From: GCA-002282575 sp964493995
Lineage (GTDB): Bacteria > Pseudomonadota > Gammaproteobacteria > Thiomicrospirales > Thiomicrospiraceae
Reading direction: 5' to 3'
Assembly: GCA_964493995.1 (NCBI GenBank)
Contig: CAZBQD010000002.1
Coordinates: 33,179 to 97,178, forward strand
Length of the DNA stretch: 64,000 nucleotides
The translations under genes were made by a program, and so were the position numbers. Position 1 is the stretch's first letter; every line of letters begins with the position of its first letter. Positions 25,763 through 34,789 of this stretch are shown piece after piece. Below the pieces are notes generated by a model. That model was not told the DNA's origin. It worked only from the letters and a program-made list of their open reading frames with translations, and ran no database searches.

Positions 25763-27793
25763 CTAGGCTTGGTGATTGAGAATGAAGGCTTCGGCTTGCT
25801 CAACAATCAGCGGTTGACTGTAGAAATAGCCTTGTATGTCGTGGCATCCGGCGGCAACCAGGAAGTTCTTTTGTGCTTCCGTTTCCACCCCTTCGGCAAT
25901 GGTATTGATCGAAAAACTTTGCGCCAAACCAATAATGGCGGTGACAATCGCCGCATCTTCATAATCATCGGGTAAGTCTTTCACGAAGGATTGATCGATT
26001 TTCAAGGTGGTGATCGGCAGTCGTTTTAAGTAGGCCAGCGAGGAATAACCCGTACCAAAGTCATCAATCGATAAGGCAATGCCCAATGCTCGAATGGCTT
26101 CTAAAATGGGAATAATTACGTCGGGGTTGGTCATCACTTCCGATTCGGTAACTTCTAATTCAATCCAATCGGCTTGAGCGCCTGTTTCTTGTAATAGCGA
26201 TTGTAAAAAGGGAATGAAATCGGGTTGTTGAAGTTGTTTCAACGCCAAGTTCATCGATAACACCCCTGTGTTTAAGGCCTTGTTACGCCAGGTCACCAGC
26301 TGTGAAATGGCTTGGCGCATCACTTGGCGATCGAGCTGAACAATTAAGCCTGTTTCGATGGCTAGGGGGATAAAACGACCGGGCGGAACGATTTTTCCCT
26401 GTTGGTCTCTCATGCGCACTAGGGCTTCGAGACCAATCAAATGATGGCTAAAACCATTCATTTTCGGCTGATAAACAACGATGAAGGACTGATTGGCCAA
26501 AGCAAAGCGAATTTCGGATTCGAGCTGAACCCGCTCTAGCGCACGATGCGTCATTTCACAGGTGTAAAATTGGTAGCCATTACGACCCAGCTCTTTAGCA
26601 CGATACATGGCTGAGTCGGCATTACGCAACAGCGTTTCTGGCGTTTGTGCGTCGTCGGGATAAAGGCTGATACCAATACTACAGGAAATGAACACCGTTT
26701 TACCATTGACGACCAGCGGTTGTTTGAGCTGTTCATTTAAGGTGTTAGCGATATCACTAATCAACCCCAAGTGATCAATTTCTTCAACCAATACACAAAA
26801 CTCATCACCCCCCATACGAACAATGGTATCAATAGGGCGTAGGTTCTGTTTGAATATGGCGGCGACTTCAATGAGTAGGGCGTCACCGGTTTCATGACCA
26901 TAGGAATCGTTGACTTCCTTAAAATGATCTAAATCGATGAACATGACCGCAACATAATGTTGCGATTTTTGAGAATGTTCAATCGCCCGCTGAAGTCGAT
27001 CGACTAAGATCACTCTATTGGGTAACTTAGTCAGACTGTCGTGACTGGCTTGATAAGACAATTCTTTAATTTGCGATTTGAGCGATTGAATCATGAGTTC
27101 AAAGGCTTTACCCAAAGTGGCGATTTCATCATTGCCATCAAATTTGGGTAGTTTGACCTGAAGTGTGCCTTGCGTAATGGCTTGTGCTGCTACAGCCAGT
27201 TGGCTAAGTTGAGCCACCATACTTCTGAGCAGCAACCAAGTAATTAAGGCGCCCACCAACACGGCAATCAAGGCATATAAAACCGTATTGTGTAGTAACC
27301 GAGATGATTCCTGCTGAATAAAGCTGGTGTTAGACAGAATACGCGCATAGCCAATAATCGATTGGTCTATCATAATGGGAACGATGCTATCTAACTGAGC
27401 TTCGTTATGCCAATATTGGCTCGGCTGAGCCGTGGTAGTGGACAATAATGACTGTTGCCAACGTTGACTGAAATCGTCATTAAGCTGTTGACCTAAATAA
27501 GTATCCGGTACAGCCGCTTTGACTTGACCGTGATGATCGACAACAAACACCATATCGACATCACCCAATGCGGACGTATTGTTCACCAGTTCTCTCAGAC
27601 TGTTTAAGTCATTGTTCAACAGAGGAATGAGGGCGTTATTCGCAACCACTTTCGTTAAGTCTAATGCCTGTTGTTGCGCCTGTTGCGTCAAAATGGTGTG
27701 CTGTTTTTTCAGCACATCAATGACCATCAGTCCCATCAGCAAGCTGAGGGTAACGATAACGCCAATAATCAATCGGGTATTAATGCTATTCAT
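25763..27793 (-). CDS. membrane GGDEF-EAL protein (c-di-GMP synthesis/hydrolysis)
   Basis: This 676-residue protein has membrane helices at about 8-28 and 171-190 enclosing a periplasmic sensor domain, then a HAMP domain (about 190-245). A GGDEF domain follows, with an intact GGDEF at 328-332 and an RxxD inhibitory site at 319-322. The EAL domain has EAL at 456-458, ELEVTES, and DDFGTGYSS from 577. Both catalytic sites look functional. It begins 6 bp after the PhnD-like binding-protein gene, which suggests that the binding protein feeds its periplasmic domain. Net activity cannot be told from sequence. Confidence 0.9.
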   Translation of the reverse strand: MNSINTRLIIGVIVTLSLLMGLMVIDVLKKQHTILTQQAQQQALDLTKVVANNALIPLLNNDLNSLRELVNNTSALGDVDMVFVVDHHGQVKAAVPDTYLGQQLNDDFSQRWQQSLLSTTTAQPSQYWHNEAQLDSIVPIMIDQSIIGYARILSNTSFIQQESSRLLHNTVLYALIAVLVGALITWLLLRSMVAQLSQLAVAAQAITQGTLQVKLPKFDGNDEIATLGKAFELMIQSLKSQIKELSYQASHDSLTKLPNRVILVDRLQRAIEHSQKSQHYVAVMFIDLDHFKEVNDSYGHETGDALLIEVAAIFKQNLRPIDTIVRMGGDEFCVLVEEIDHLGLISDIANTLNEQLKQPLVVNGKTVFISCSIGISLYPDDAQTPETLLRNADSAMYRAKELGRNGYQFYTCEMTHRALERVQLESEIRFALANQSFIVVYQPKMNGFSHHLIGLEALVRMRDQQGKIVPPGRFIPLAIETGLIVQLDRQVMRQAISQLVTWRNKALNTGVLSMNLALKQLQQPDFIPFLQSLLQETGAQADWIELEVTESEVMTNPDVIIPILEAIRALGIALSIDDFGTGYSSLAYLKRLPITTLKIDQSFVKDLPDDYEDAAIVTAIIGLAQSFSINTIAEGVETEAQKNFLVAAGCHDIQGYFYSQPLIVEQAEAFILNHQA

Positions 27794-27799
27794 AAGCCG

Positions 27800-28699
27800 T
27801 TACTCGAGTCCTGATGCTTGATAAGCTTTCAAAAAGTCGCGCACAGGTTCGTAGTCGGCGTTAGTGGCGGGTAAAAATCCTTCGCAAGAGGTGGGTGCAA
27901 GTAGTGACTTGCCGCGTTCCGTCTCGGCTAGGTGTACCAGTAAGGCGCTGACTGAGTCTCTTAAAGAAGCGGGCACATCATCACGTACCACCCAAGCATT
28001 GTTCACCAGCGAGGGCGTTTCCCAAAGGGTTTCTAGTTCCGTTGCCGCTTGGGGAAATTCGCGTTGCCAGGCATGGTAAGCCACCGGCCAGGTGGCAGCG
28101 ACATCAGTGTCTTTGTTATAAACATTCATAATGGCCGAAAATTGAGAGGTAACGTAGCGCGGGTGCATTTCTTTATCGACATGAACACCTTGTTGATACA
28201 AATAGTATTTTGGCATCATGGTCGCTGCTAAGGCAGTTTTGGCGGTAAAGGCGATAGAGCGCTGTTTTAGTTGCGCATGTTGCGTGATGTGGCTGTCCTT
28301 ACGGGCGATAATCACCCCTTTGAAAACACTATCGGGTGCCATGCGGGCGGTGACGCGATAGCCGGCATCGAGACTAGCCAAGGTTTGGTAAGGATTGGGT
28401 AAGGCAAAATGATAATAACCCGAATTGAGCTTTTGTTCGTAGGTTGTGTAGTCGGGCGATGTTTCTAAACTAAAGTCAACGTTGGGTATTTGCTGCTCTA
28501 AATAATTGAGAATAGGGGCATAAGCGGAAAAAAGTTTCTGGCTGTTAAGGTAGGGATGAATGCCGACAATGTAATGCTCTTTGTGATGCGGGGCGGCAGT
28601 GGGTTGATAACTAGGCTGAGCGGAAGAGGAGTCGCAACCCAGTAAACTGAGCGTACAACCCACGATAAAGCCCCATGTTAACCACTGACCTTTCATCAT
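27800..28699 (-). CDS. PhnD-like periplasmic binding lipoprotein
   Basis: The 299-residue protein has a lipoprotein signal (lipobox LLGC near residue 22) and the fold signature of phosphate/phosphite/phosphonate-type binding proteins: YIVGIHPYLNSQKLFSAYAP near residue 43, LPNPYQTLASL, and a late VRDDVPASLR segment. No ABC permease or ATPase gene is adjacent. The downstream gene is a membrane GGDEF-EAL protein, so it probably acts as a signal receptor rather than in uptake. It follows slt by 11 bp. The start is ATG 28699 or 28696. Confidence 0.82.
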   Translation of the reverse strand: MMKGQWLTWGFIVGCTLSLLGCDSSSAQPSYQPTAAPHHKEHYIVGIHPYLNSQKLFSAYAPILNYLEQQIPNVDFSLETSPDYTTYEQKLNSGYYHFALPNPYQTLASLDAGYRVTARMAPDSVFKGVIIARKDSHITQHAQLKQRSIAFTAKTALAATMMPKYYLYQQGVHVDKEMHPRYVTSQFSAIMNVYNKDTDVAATWPVAYHAWQREFPQAATELETLWETPSLVNNAWVVRDDVPASLRDSVSALLVHLAETERGKSLLAPTSCEGFLPATNADYEPVRDFLKAYQASGLE

Positions 28700-28710
28700 C
28701 GCCCCCTAAA

Positions 28711-30780
28711 TCAGAGACACCATTCTTGCGAAGGGTTACAGCTTTTGCCGGCATTCGCGAGTTGTGTATTGAGCGGTTGTAAATAATCCGCCAGTCGGGT
28801 GGGTTGATCGCTCAGTCCTTTGCGTTCGAACACCATCATATATTCCATCACAGCTTTGACGTAATCGCGCGTTTCTTTGAACGGAATCAGCTCAATCCAC
28901 TGATCCGTCGGCAAAGTCGGTTGTTGTTTTAGCCACTGCTTGACTCTGAATCCGCCTGCATTGTAAGAAGCGGTTGCCAGCACCAAATTACCATTAAACT
29001 CTTTTTTCAACTGCCCTAGTAGCTTAGTACCAAGATGAACATTCAGTTCGGGTTGGTAAACATCCCTTAATTGTTGAATGGGCGCGAGCGCTTGCGCTGT
29101 TTTGGGCATGAGTTGCATTAATCCCATGGCGCCGGCACTCGATTTAACATCCTGTGCATAGGCACTTTCGCGTCGCATGATGCCATAAGCCCAAGCCAGT
29201 GAAATGTCGTGTTGTTCGGCTTTAGGTCTCACAATATCTTGGTAAGGCGTGGCAAAACGCAGGGTGGTGTAGTTCCAGTGTTCTGGTTTGCCCAAGGATA
29301 GGACGGCAAAAGAATGCCAACCCATCGATTGAGCCAACTGTGCGTAACCAGGCACCGCATCGGGACTAACTTTTTGAAGATTGCGAGCATAAACCCACTC
29401 GCGCCAAGCGACCTCTTTCAATCCCGCTTCGTACAAGGCTTGCAATCTTTGACCTAGAGCTGATTGATGCGCTTGTTTCAGTTGTTCGGCACTGACGGCT
29501 TGCGTATTCAGTTTGTACTCTTTACCCAATACATCGGCGGCCATGAAACCGTAGTAACTGCGTTGTGCCGCCAGTTTTTCTAACAAGGGTTGCGCCTGTG
29601 CCGCTTGGTTGGTTTGTATTAGGGCTTTAGCGCGCCAGAATGTCCAGGCCTCTTGCGGCATGTCTTCTGGCATTTTCTGGGTCAGTTTAATCATCTCATC
29701 CCAGTTAGAATCGCGCAATGCTTGCTGCAATAGTGGCAACAAACTGGCCTCATCGTGCGCACTGGCATCAATTTTAGCCAGCCAGGTCAATTTTTGTTCG
29801 GGTTGCAGTTTGGCCAGTTGTACAAACAGTTGTTTTTCGACTTTGCTCTGATCGGAGGGACTAAAGGGCAAAGCAGACTTAGCCTCTTGCCATAATGCCA
29901 GCGCTTGCTCGGCATTATTTTTAAGTTGCTGCTGAATCAGCCAGATAAAGGCTTCCGCATCTTGTTCGCGCTGAGCAAAGACAGCTTGATCTGTCAAACG
30001 CTGCGCATTGGCCGCTAGGTCACCGTTAAACAAAGTCTGTAAGGTTTGATTGTAGGATTTGAGTGAATCGGGCAAAAGCGCTTGTTTACGGGCGGCTTCA
30101 TCGACACGGCCATTTGCGTAAAGCTGTTTTAACTTGGCCATCCACTGAGCATCGGACAGCATTTGGCTACTTTCTAATTTTTGATAAAGCGCCGTGCAAC
30201 TGGCGCTCGATTTTTGCTCGCCCAACCAGCGAGTAGCGCTTTCTGCTAACCAAGCATTGTTGTCTAAAAAACCGGTCGCAAATTGCGCCGACAACACTGA
30301 GCAACGGGCATTACCTTGGCTAAGTTGATCTTGATAGCTGATTAATTGCAGCCAGTCTTGGCGCATTTCTAACTGTTCCGCCCAACGTTGCGCTAACTGA
30401 TTAGCCCAGCCGGTATCGCTAAACTGCTGAATATAAGCAGCAATGGCGGCAGAGTAGGCTGGCTCATTCACCACCGACTTGAGCCATTGATAACGAGCAA
30501 AGGCTTCTAACGGGGTCTGTTGAAATTCGGCTGCCATGCTTTCGGCTTGTTTGGGGTTATTAATGGCTGTTTTTTCAATTTGCATCAAGCGTTCGCCCTG
30601 AGCGCTGAGTAAGGGTGCATTTGGCGCAACGTGCACACGATGCTTGTTGGCCTGTCCTGACTTGGCCGTCGTTTTGGCTTTCTCTGGGTTACTGGGACTA
30701 GATGAGGCCAAGGGCGACACACAGAAACAAGCCACTGTGGTTATTAAGGCCGTAATGTGAGAGGCTTTATTGCTGGTCAT
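28711..30780 (-). CDS. slt: soluble lytic murein transglycosylase (Slt70-like)
   Basis: A 689-residue periplasmic enzyme that cleaves the MurNAc-GlcNAc bond with formation of 1,6-anhydroMurNAc. It has an N-terminal signal sequence and a long alpha-superhelical (U/L) region of about residues 60-480. The C-terminal SLT domain contains the catalytic Glu in IMRRESAYAQ and the MGLMQLMPKTA and ATASYNAG motifs. Length is close to E. coli Slt (645). ATG 30780 has an AAGGG box. It is the first gene of a three-gene unit with the PhnD-like and GGDEF-EAL genes. Confidence 0.93.
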   Translation of the reverse strand: MTSNKASHITALITTVACFCVSPLASSSPSNPEKAKTTAKSGQANKHRVHVAPNAPLLSAQGERLMQIEKTAINNPKQAESMAAEFQQTPLEAFARYQWLKSVVNEPAYSAAIAAYIQQFSDTGWANQLAQRWAEQLEMRQDWLQLISYQDQLSQGNARCSVLSAQFATGFLDNNAWLAESATRWLGEQKSSASCTALYQKLESSQMLSDAQWMAKLKQLYANGRVDEAARKQALLPDSLKSYNQTLQTLFNGDLAANAQRLTDQAVFAQREQDAEAFIWLIQQQLKNNAEQALALWQEAKSALPFSPSDQSKVEKQLFVQLAKLQPEQKLTWLAKIDASAHDEASLLPLLQQALRDSNWDEMIKLTQKMPEDMPQEAWTFWRAKALIQTNQAAQAQPLLEKLAAQRSYYGFMAADVLGKEYKLNTQAVSAEQLKQAHQSALGQRLQALYEAGLKEVAWREWVYARNLQKVSPDAVPGYAQLAQSMGWHSFAVLSLGKPEHWNYTTLRFATPYQDIVRPKAEQHDISLAWAYGIMRRESAYAQDVKSSAGAMGLMQLMPKTAQALAPIQQLRDVYQPELNVHLGTKLLGQLKKEFNGNLVLATASYNAGGFRVKQWLKQQPTLPTDQWIELIPFKETRDYVKAVMEYMMVFERKGLSDQPTRLADYLQPLNTQLANAGKSCNPSQEWCL

Positions 30781-30836
30781 ATCTTTTACCCTTGTTGCTC
30801 ACGCTTGTGAATGTTATTGCTATTACAGTTGGGCAG

Positions 30837-30975
30837 CTCTAAAATCCCCACTTCGTGGCATTTTTAGAGTCCCAAAGTTTATTTTACCTCTGGTGGAAGG
30901 GATTAAATCAAAGGGTTGCATGTTCTTTTTTAGACCCCTTCCCCCAGACCCCCTTCACGCTAGGATTTTTAGAGG
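30837..30975. repeat. dispersed repeat with hairpin, related to the insert in recC
   Basis: It starts with a hairpin (30837-30869: CTCTAAAAT ... ATTTTTAGAG), continues with GGTGGAAGGGATTAAATC and TTGCAT, then the C-rich CCCCTTCCCCCAGACCCC, and ends in TTTTTAGAG, the inverse of its other end. The middle (about 30891-30955) aligns with 46132-46200 inside recC. Read on the minus strand, the shared part encodes MQPFDLIPST here and MQSIDLIPST in RecC. Confidence 0.75.
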
Positions 30976-31110
30976 TCATTAGCTATATATACTTCGATTA
31001 TATCTTAAATCAACCTAAATAGCGTTAATTAAGTGCTTTGCGCTGCATTTTATAAGATTTATAAATTGCGTATATAAAATAGTTTTATTACGTAATTAAC
31101 ATAAGTAGCT

Positions 31111-31139
31111 TTGTTGAAATAAATCAGCAATGATAGAAT
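31111..31139 (+). promoter_or_regulatory. candidate sigma-70 promoter of the SQR-like gene
   Basis: TTGTTG (31111-31116) and TAGAAT (31134-31139) are separated by 17 bp in an AT-rich stretch. The expected transcript would have a leader of about 90 nt before ATG 31238. The -35 match is weak. Confidence 0.4.
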
Positions 31140-31237
31140 GCTAAAGTTTAGCTCAATTCGACTAAGCCCACTGAGCGCAGCTCCTGCACTGAGTAACGAT
31201 CATAAATTAATTGATTAACATGAGAGGTATCCTTTCC

Positions 31238-32575
31238 ATGATGAAAGATGAAGCACCTGTAATGCAAGGTCGTCGTCGGTTATTAGCCGGCAGTATTGCC
31301 ACAGCCTTTGCTTATTTCACCGGTTTAGAGTCGGCTATTGCGGCACAAGAAAGCAGCAAGCCAGTCAACATTGCCATTGTCGGTAGTGGTTCTGCGGGTA
31401 TCAGCATTGCTAACCGTTTAGCAAAAGCCTTACCTAATGCGAAACTGACCATCATTGATAAAAAAGTAGATCATTACTACTGGCCAGGTTTGACCCTTGT
31501 GGCAACCGGTTTGTGGTCGAAAGCAGACGTCTTACCAGGTAAAAATACCGACTTCTTACCGTCGGGTGCTAACGTCAATCTCGTTAAAGAAATGGTAACC
31601 AGCTACAACCCCGAACAAAACGAACTGACCACCGATGCCGGTCAAACCATTAAATATGATTACCTTGTCGTCACCAGTGGTATTGAATACAACTACGAAG
31701 GCATTGAAGGCATGGATGTGAACGCGATTGGCAGCAACGGCTTGACCAGCGTTTACCACAGTCCCGATATGGCAGAAAAATCTTGGCAAGCGATTAGTGA
31801 ATACAGCAAGAAGGGTGGTAAGGGTATTTTCACTTTGCCATCGACCCCGATTCGTTGTGCTGGTGCGCCACTAAAAATGACCTTCTTAACGCTCGATCAG
31901 TTAAAGCGTAACGGTGGTTTCGATAAAGCGCAAATGAACTTCTACTCATCAACCGGTGGAGTGTTTGGTTTGCCTTGGTTTAACGATTTTGTCATTAATC
32001 GTTTCAAAGAAAACAACATGGACGTGAAGCTGAAAACACAACTGAAAGCTGTTGATGTTGCGAAGCGTGAAGCCACCTTCAGCACTGAGGATGGCACGGC
32101 ACTGACCACCAGCTATGACCTGTTACACGTGGTTCCACCCATGCGCGCGCCTAAGTCGGTTCGTGAATCTGACTTGTCTTGGAAAGAAGGCGGTTTTGCC
32201 GGTGGTGGCTGGCTAGCTGTCGATAAAAACACCTTACAACACGTTAAATACGACAATGTTTTCGGTTGTGGTGATGTGAATGGTACGCCGCTGGGTAAAA
32301 CCGCAGCTACGGTCAAAATGAGTGTGCCGATTGTGGTTGCTAACTTGTTAGACACCATTGCTGGCAAAGAGCCCAGTGCTAAGTTTAATGGCTACACTTC
32401 GTGTCCGTTGATCACTCAAATTGGTTCGGCCATGCTAATCGAATTTGATTACGACAAAAATCTCATTCCTACCTTTAGCTTCATTAATCCACAACAAGAA
32501 TCTTGGTTCGCGTGGATTATGAAAGAGCAAATGCTCAAGCCTGCTTATTTAGGCATGCTCAAAGGCAAAGTGTAA
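31238..32575 (+). CDS. sulfide:quinone-reductase-like flavoprotein with Tat signal
   Basis: A 445-residue FAD-dependent oxidoreductase. It has an N-terminal twin-arginine leader (QGRRRLLAG, residues 10-18, then a hydrophobic run ending in ALA-like AIAAQ) and a GSGSAG dinucleotide motif (49-54). Cysteines are in PIRCAGAP (Cys207), FGCGDVNG (Cys344) and TSCPL (Cys389). Cys207 and Cys389 match the redox-active pair of sulfide:quinone oxidoreductases; the third SQR cysteine is absent. It would oxidise sulfide or a related thiol outside the cytoplasm. Flavocytochrome-c-type sulfide dehydrogenase is the main alternative. ATG 31238 has GAGAGG 10 bases upstream. Confidence 0.82.
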   Translation: MMKDEAPVMQGRRRLLAGSIATAFAYFTGLESAIAAQESSKPVNIAIVGSGSAGISIANRLAKALPNAKLTIIDKKVDHYYWPGLTLVATGLWSKADVLPGKNTDFLPSGANVNLVKEMVTSYNPEQNELTTDAGQTIKYDYLVVTSGIEYNYEGIEGMDVNAIGSNGLTSVYHSPDMAEKSWQAISEYSKKGGKGIFTLPSTPIRCAGAPLKMTFLTLDQLKRNGGFDKAQMNFYSSTGGVFGLPWFNDFVINRFKENNMDVKLKTQLKAVDVAKREATFSTEDGTALTTSYDLLHVVPPMRAPKSVRESDLSWKEGGFAGGGWLAVDKNTLQHVKYDNVFGCGDVNGTPLGKTAATVKMSVPIVVANLLDTIAGKEPSAKFNGYTSCPLITQIGSAMLIEFDYDKNLIPTFSFINPQQESWFAWIMKEQMLKPAYLGMLKGKV

Positions 32576-32597
32576 TTAAAGGTAGGAGAAGAAAATC

Positions 32598-32948
32598 ATG
32601 TCTGCTTATGAAATCAGTTTAGCAGTGGTCACTCTGTTGGGTTTCCTGGAACTGCACTTAACCACAGTCGTGGTGGTGATTGCCGCCTTGGTGCTGTTGT
32701 ACGGTATGTTGTTGGCGAAAGGCAAGGGCTTGGTGCATGGCAAAGCGTTCATCAATAGCATTGTTATTGGTATTGCCGCTTGGGTATTGTTGATTCTGGT
32801 GTTGCCGAGCGCCACTATGTCGTCATTGGCTCAAGTTACTTACTGGGTCGATTGGTTATTCTTAACCATGATCGCTGCTGGTTTTGCTTTTGTGCTGACA
32901 TTATTGGTTTATCCAGTGTTGGCCATTCAGCAAGCGAAAAAAGCTTAA
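32598..32948 (+). CDS. small membrane protein linked to the SQR-like gene
   Basis: A 116-residue protein with three hydrophobic segments (about residues 6-38, 53-75 and 83-108) and a basic C-terminus. It follows the flavoprotein by 22 bp with a GTAGGAG ribosome binding site, and the terminator after it closes the unit. I do not recognise the family. By context it may anchor the exported flavoprotein to the membrane or pass electrons or quinone to it. It has no Cys or His cluster for a cofactor. Confidence 0.75.
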   Translation: MSAYEISLAVVTLLGFLELHLTTVVVVIAALVLLYGMLLAKGKGLVHGKAFINSIVIGIAAWVLLILVLPSATMSSLAQVTYWVDWLFLTMIAAGFAFVLTLLVYPVLAIQQAKKA

Positions 32949-32988
32949 GCAAAAGCTTCTCTCAATCCGTTAGGGTTGAGTCAGTCAA

Positions 32989-33019
32989 AACAGACAAGGG
33001 CAGCCTTGTCTGTTTTTTT
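32989..33019 (+). terminator. rho-independent terminator of the SQR-like operon
   Basis: An 11-bp stem AACAGACAAGG / CCTTGTCTGTT (32989-32999 and 33004-33014) with loop GCAG is followed by seven T. It lies 41 bp after the membrane protein stop and touches the stop codon of the convergent EAL gene. Confidence 0.92.
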
Positions 33020-33761
33020 ATGTCGCCAGGTGTGACGGCTTACCGTACAAAAAACCTTGAAATTTTTGGTAGCCGAAATTCATTAAAATCTCTTGTTGTT
33101 GCTGCGTTTCAACTCCTTCGACCAAAGCAGAAACACCGATGTCCTTGCTCAGTTTCACCACATAGTCTAAAATCGATAAACAACGCTTATCTTTGAAATT
33201 TAAGAAAGATTTATCGACTTTGATTTTTTGCACATTGAGTTTCTGTAGTTTTTGGATGCCGGAATAGCCAATACCAAAATCGTCCAAAGCCACATCGATG
33301 CCAATATCGTTGAGGTGATCCACCAGCCAACGCAATGAAGCAATATCGACAACCGAAATCGTCTCGGTCAATTCTACGCCGATCAGTTTGGGGTCAATTT
33401 TTTCGCGATAAATGGCTTTTTCTAGCGCTAATGAAAAGCGACCATTTTTTTGCACTTGTTTGCCGGAAATATTGAAGTAAAACTTATGTTGCTGACGCTT
33501 GGCATTGTAGCGACGTGCATCAATGATTACCTTGTTGAGCACCCAATCACCCAACTCGTTAATAATGCCGTAATCCTCTGCAACCGAAATGAATAAGTCA
33601 GCTCGAACACTCGACCAACGGGTTAGGGCTTCGTAACCAATGGTGTGAATTTTACCCGAGTCAGTGATTTCCACTTGAGGTTGATAGAGTAAAGAAAAGT
33701 CCTGAAATGCGTTATTCATGCAGGCTTTCATATCACGCAGCATTTTGATTCTTTCGGACAT
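33018..33761 (-). CDS. EAL-domain c-di-GMP phosphodiesterase
   Basis: The 247-residue protein is a single EAL domain without sensor or membrane segments. Metal and catalytic residues are present: EAL at 44-46, FNISGKQ (Asn97), ELTET, the DDFGIGYSG loop from 160, KVDKSF and EGVET. It should hydrolyse c-di-GMP to pGpG in the cytosol. It starts 14 bp after a GGDEF-type gene whose active site is degenerate, so the two may function as a pair. The C-terminus overlaps the terminator of the opposing operon. Confidence 0.88.
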   Translation of the reverse strand: MSERIKMLRDMKACMNNAFQDFSLLYQPQVEITDSGKIHTIGYEALTRWSSVRADLFISVAEDYGIINELGDWVLNKVIIDARRYNAKRQQHKFYFNISGKQVQKNGRFSLALEKAIYREKIDPKLIGVELTETISVVDIASLRWLVDHLNDIGIDVALDDFGIGYSGIQKLQKLNVQKIKVDKSFLNFKDKRCLSILDYVVKLSKDIGVSALVEGVETQQQQEILMNFGYQKFQGFLYGKPSHLAT

Positions 33762-33775
33762 AGAGTGTGACGCTT

Positions 33776-34789
33776 CTAAAGTTGGGTGATTCGGTTCCTT
33801 CCTTGAAGTTTCGAGAGAAGCCGTGCTTCTTCAGCTCGGCTGTGCAAGGAAGCCTCTGTGTCATCTTTACAAGCATGGGCTATGCCAAAAGAGGCGGTAA
33901 TCGAACCTATTTCTTGTTTTGTGCTGCGTAATAAAATTTTAGAGTAAAAAATAGCCCGACGTGCTTTTTCTGCCCACTCTAATACCTCATCTGGGTTGGT
34001 ATTGACAAAAATAAACACAAACGACTTGCCACTGTATCTGGCTAGAAAGGCCACGTTGCCCAGTAGTTGTTTCATTTTTTGCGCCAAATAACGCAATACC
34101 GCATCGCCAACATGGAAGCCGAAGTTTTCATTTAACAGCGAAAATTGATCGATATCGGCAATGACGCAGCTCAGTTGTTGGGTCGATTCGGCATGGAGTG
34201 TTTTCTTGATGAAGTCATCATAAGCCAATCGGGAGTGTAAGCCCGTTAAGGGGTCGTAATTAATACTTTGTTGTAGATCGGATACTTTTTGTTTTAAGTC
34301 GGTGAGATGGGATTGTGTGCCTGTTAGGGTTTCCATAAACACATATTGAGAAACCGATAGGGTCATCGCTTCTTTTTTGAGCTTGCCAGCAATCGAGGAG
34401 AGATCAAGCGCCGATACCTCGTCGGCATCCAGGCGGTCAATTTGTTGATCGAGCACAGCGCTAGAACGCTCTGTAATGGTTTTGATTTTCAGTGAGCTTT
34501 CTTGTAATTGTTCTGTAATATCATCTAATTGTGCAATATTATTAACACAGGATTCGCCAATATATTTGTGATAAAGGGTATTTAAGCCAAATTCGAGCGT
34601 TTTGCCTTTTTCTAGTGCCAATAATTCATCGGACAGACTACAGGTAAAACCATTCATAGCCGCCTGATAAAAAACCGCATAGGCTAGGGGAGTAAACTTG
34701 ATTTTGGCATCTCGAATGGCGGCACACACAATGCCGTGCAGATTAGCGCATTGCTCTTCACTGTAAGGATAGCGAGTTGCTGAAATCAT
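33776..34789 (-). CDS. GGDEF-fold protein with degenerate active site (SGKSF)
   Basis: The 337-residue soluble protein has a helical N-terminal domain (about 1-165) followed by a GGDEF fold (from about residue 170, DPLTGLHSRLAYDDF). The signature loop reads RYSGKSF (residues 251-257) where active cyclases have R-x-GGDEF, so both the glycine and the acidic catalytic residues are lost. The metal Asp in IADIDQF is kept. It may bind GTP or act as a regulator of the adjacent EAL protein. The N-terminal domain resembles that of the gene at 54660. It is the first gene of a two-gene unit. Confidence 0.85.
   Translation of the reverse strand: MISATRYPYSEEQCANLHGIVCAAIRDAKIKFTPLAYAVFYQAAMNGFTCSLSDELLALEKGKTLEFGLNTLYHKYIGESCVNNIAQLDDITEQLQESSLKIKTITERSSAVLDQQIDRLDADEVSALDLSSIAGKLKKEAMTLSVSQYVFMETLTGTQSHLTDLKQKVSDLQQSINYDPLTGLHSRLAYDDFIKKTLHAESTQQLSCVIADIDQFSLLNENFGFHVGDAVLRYLAQKMKQLLGNVAFLARYSGKSFVFIFVNTNPDEVLEWAEKARRAIFYSKILLRSTKQEIGSITASFGIAHACKDDTEASLHSRAEEARLLSKLQGRNRITQL

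Larger units (their letters stand above)
30781..31237. other. 457-bp divergent intergenic region, slt / SQR-like gene
   Basis: The slt side holds a structured repeat (30837-30975) related to the insert in recC. The other side (about 30976-31210) is strongly AT-rich and holds the likely promoter of the flavoprotein gene. No credible gene was found. The only frame of note, 30770-30982 on the plus strand, is a by-product of the repeat. Confidence 0.75.

Noticed and set aside
30770..30982. Plus-strand frame of 70 codons before the SQR-like gene
   Set aside because: It covers the repeat element and lacks a ribosome binding site or family resemblance.
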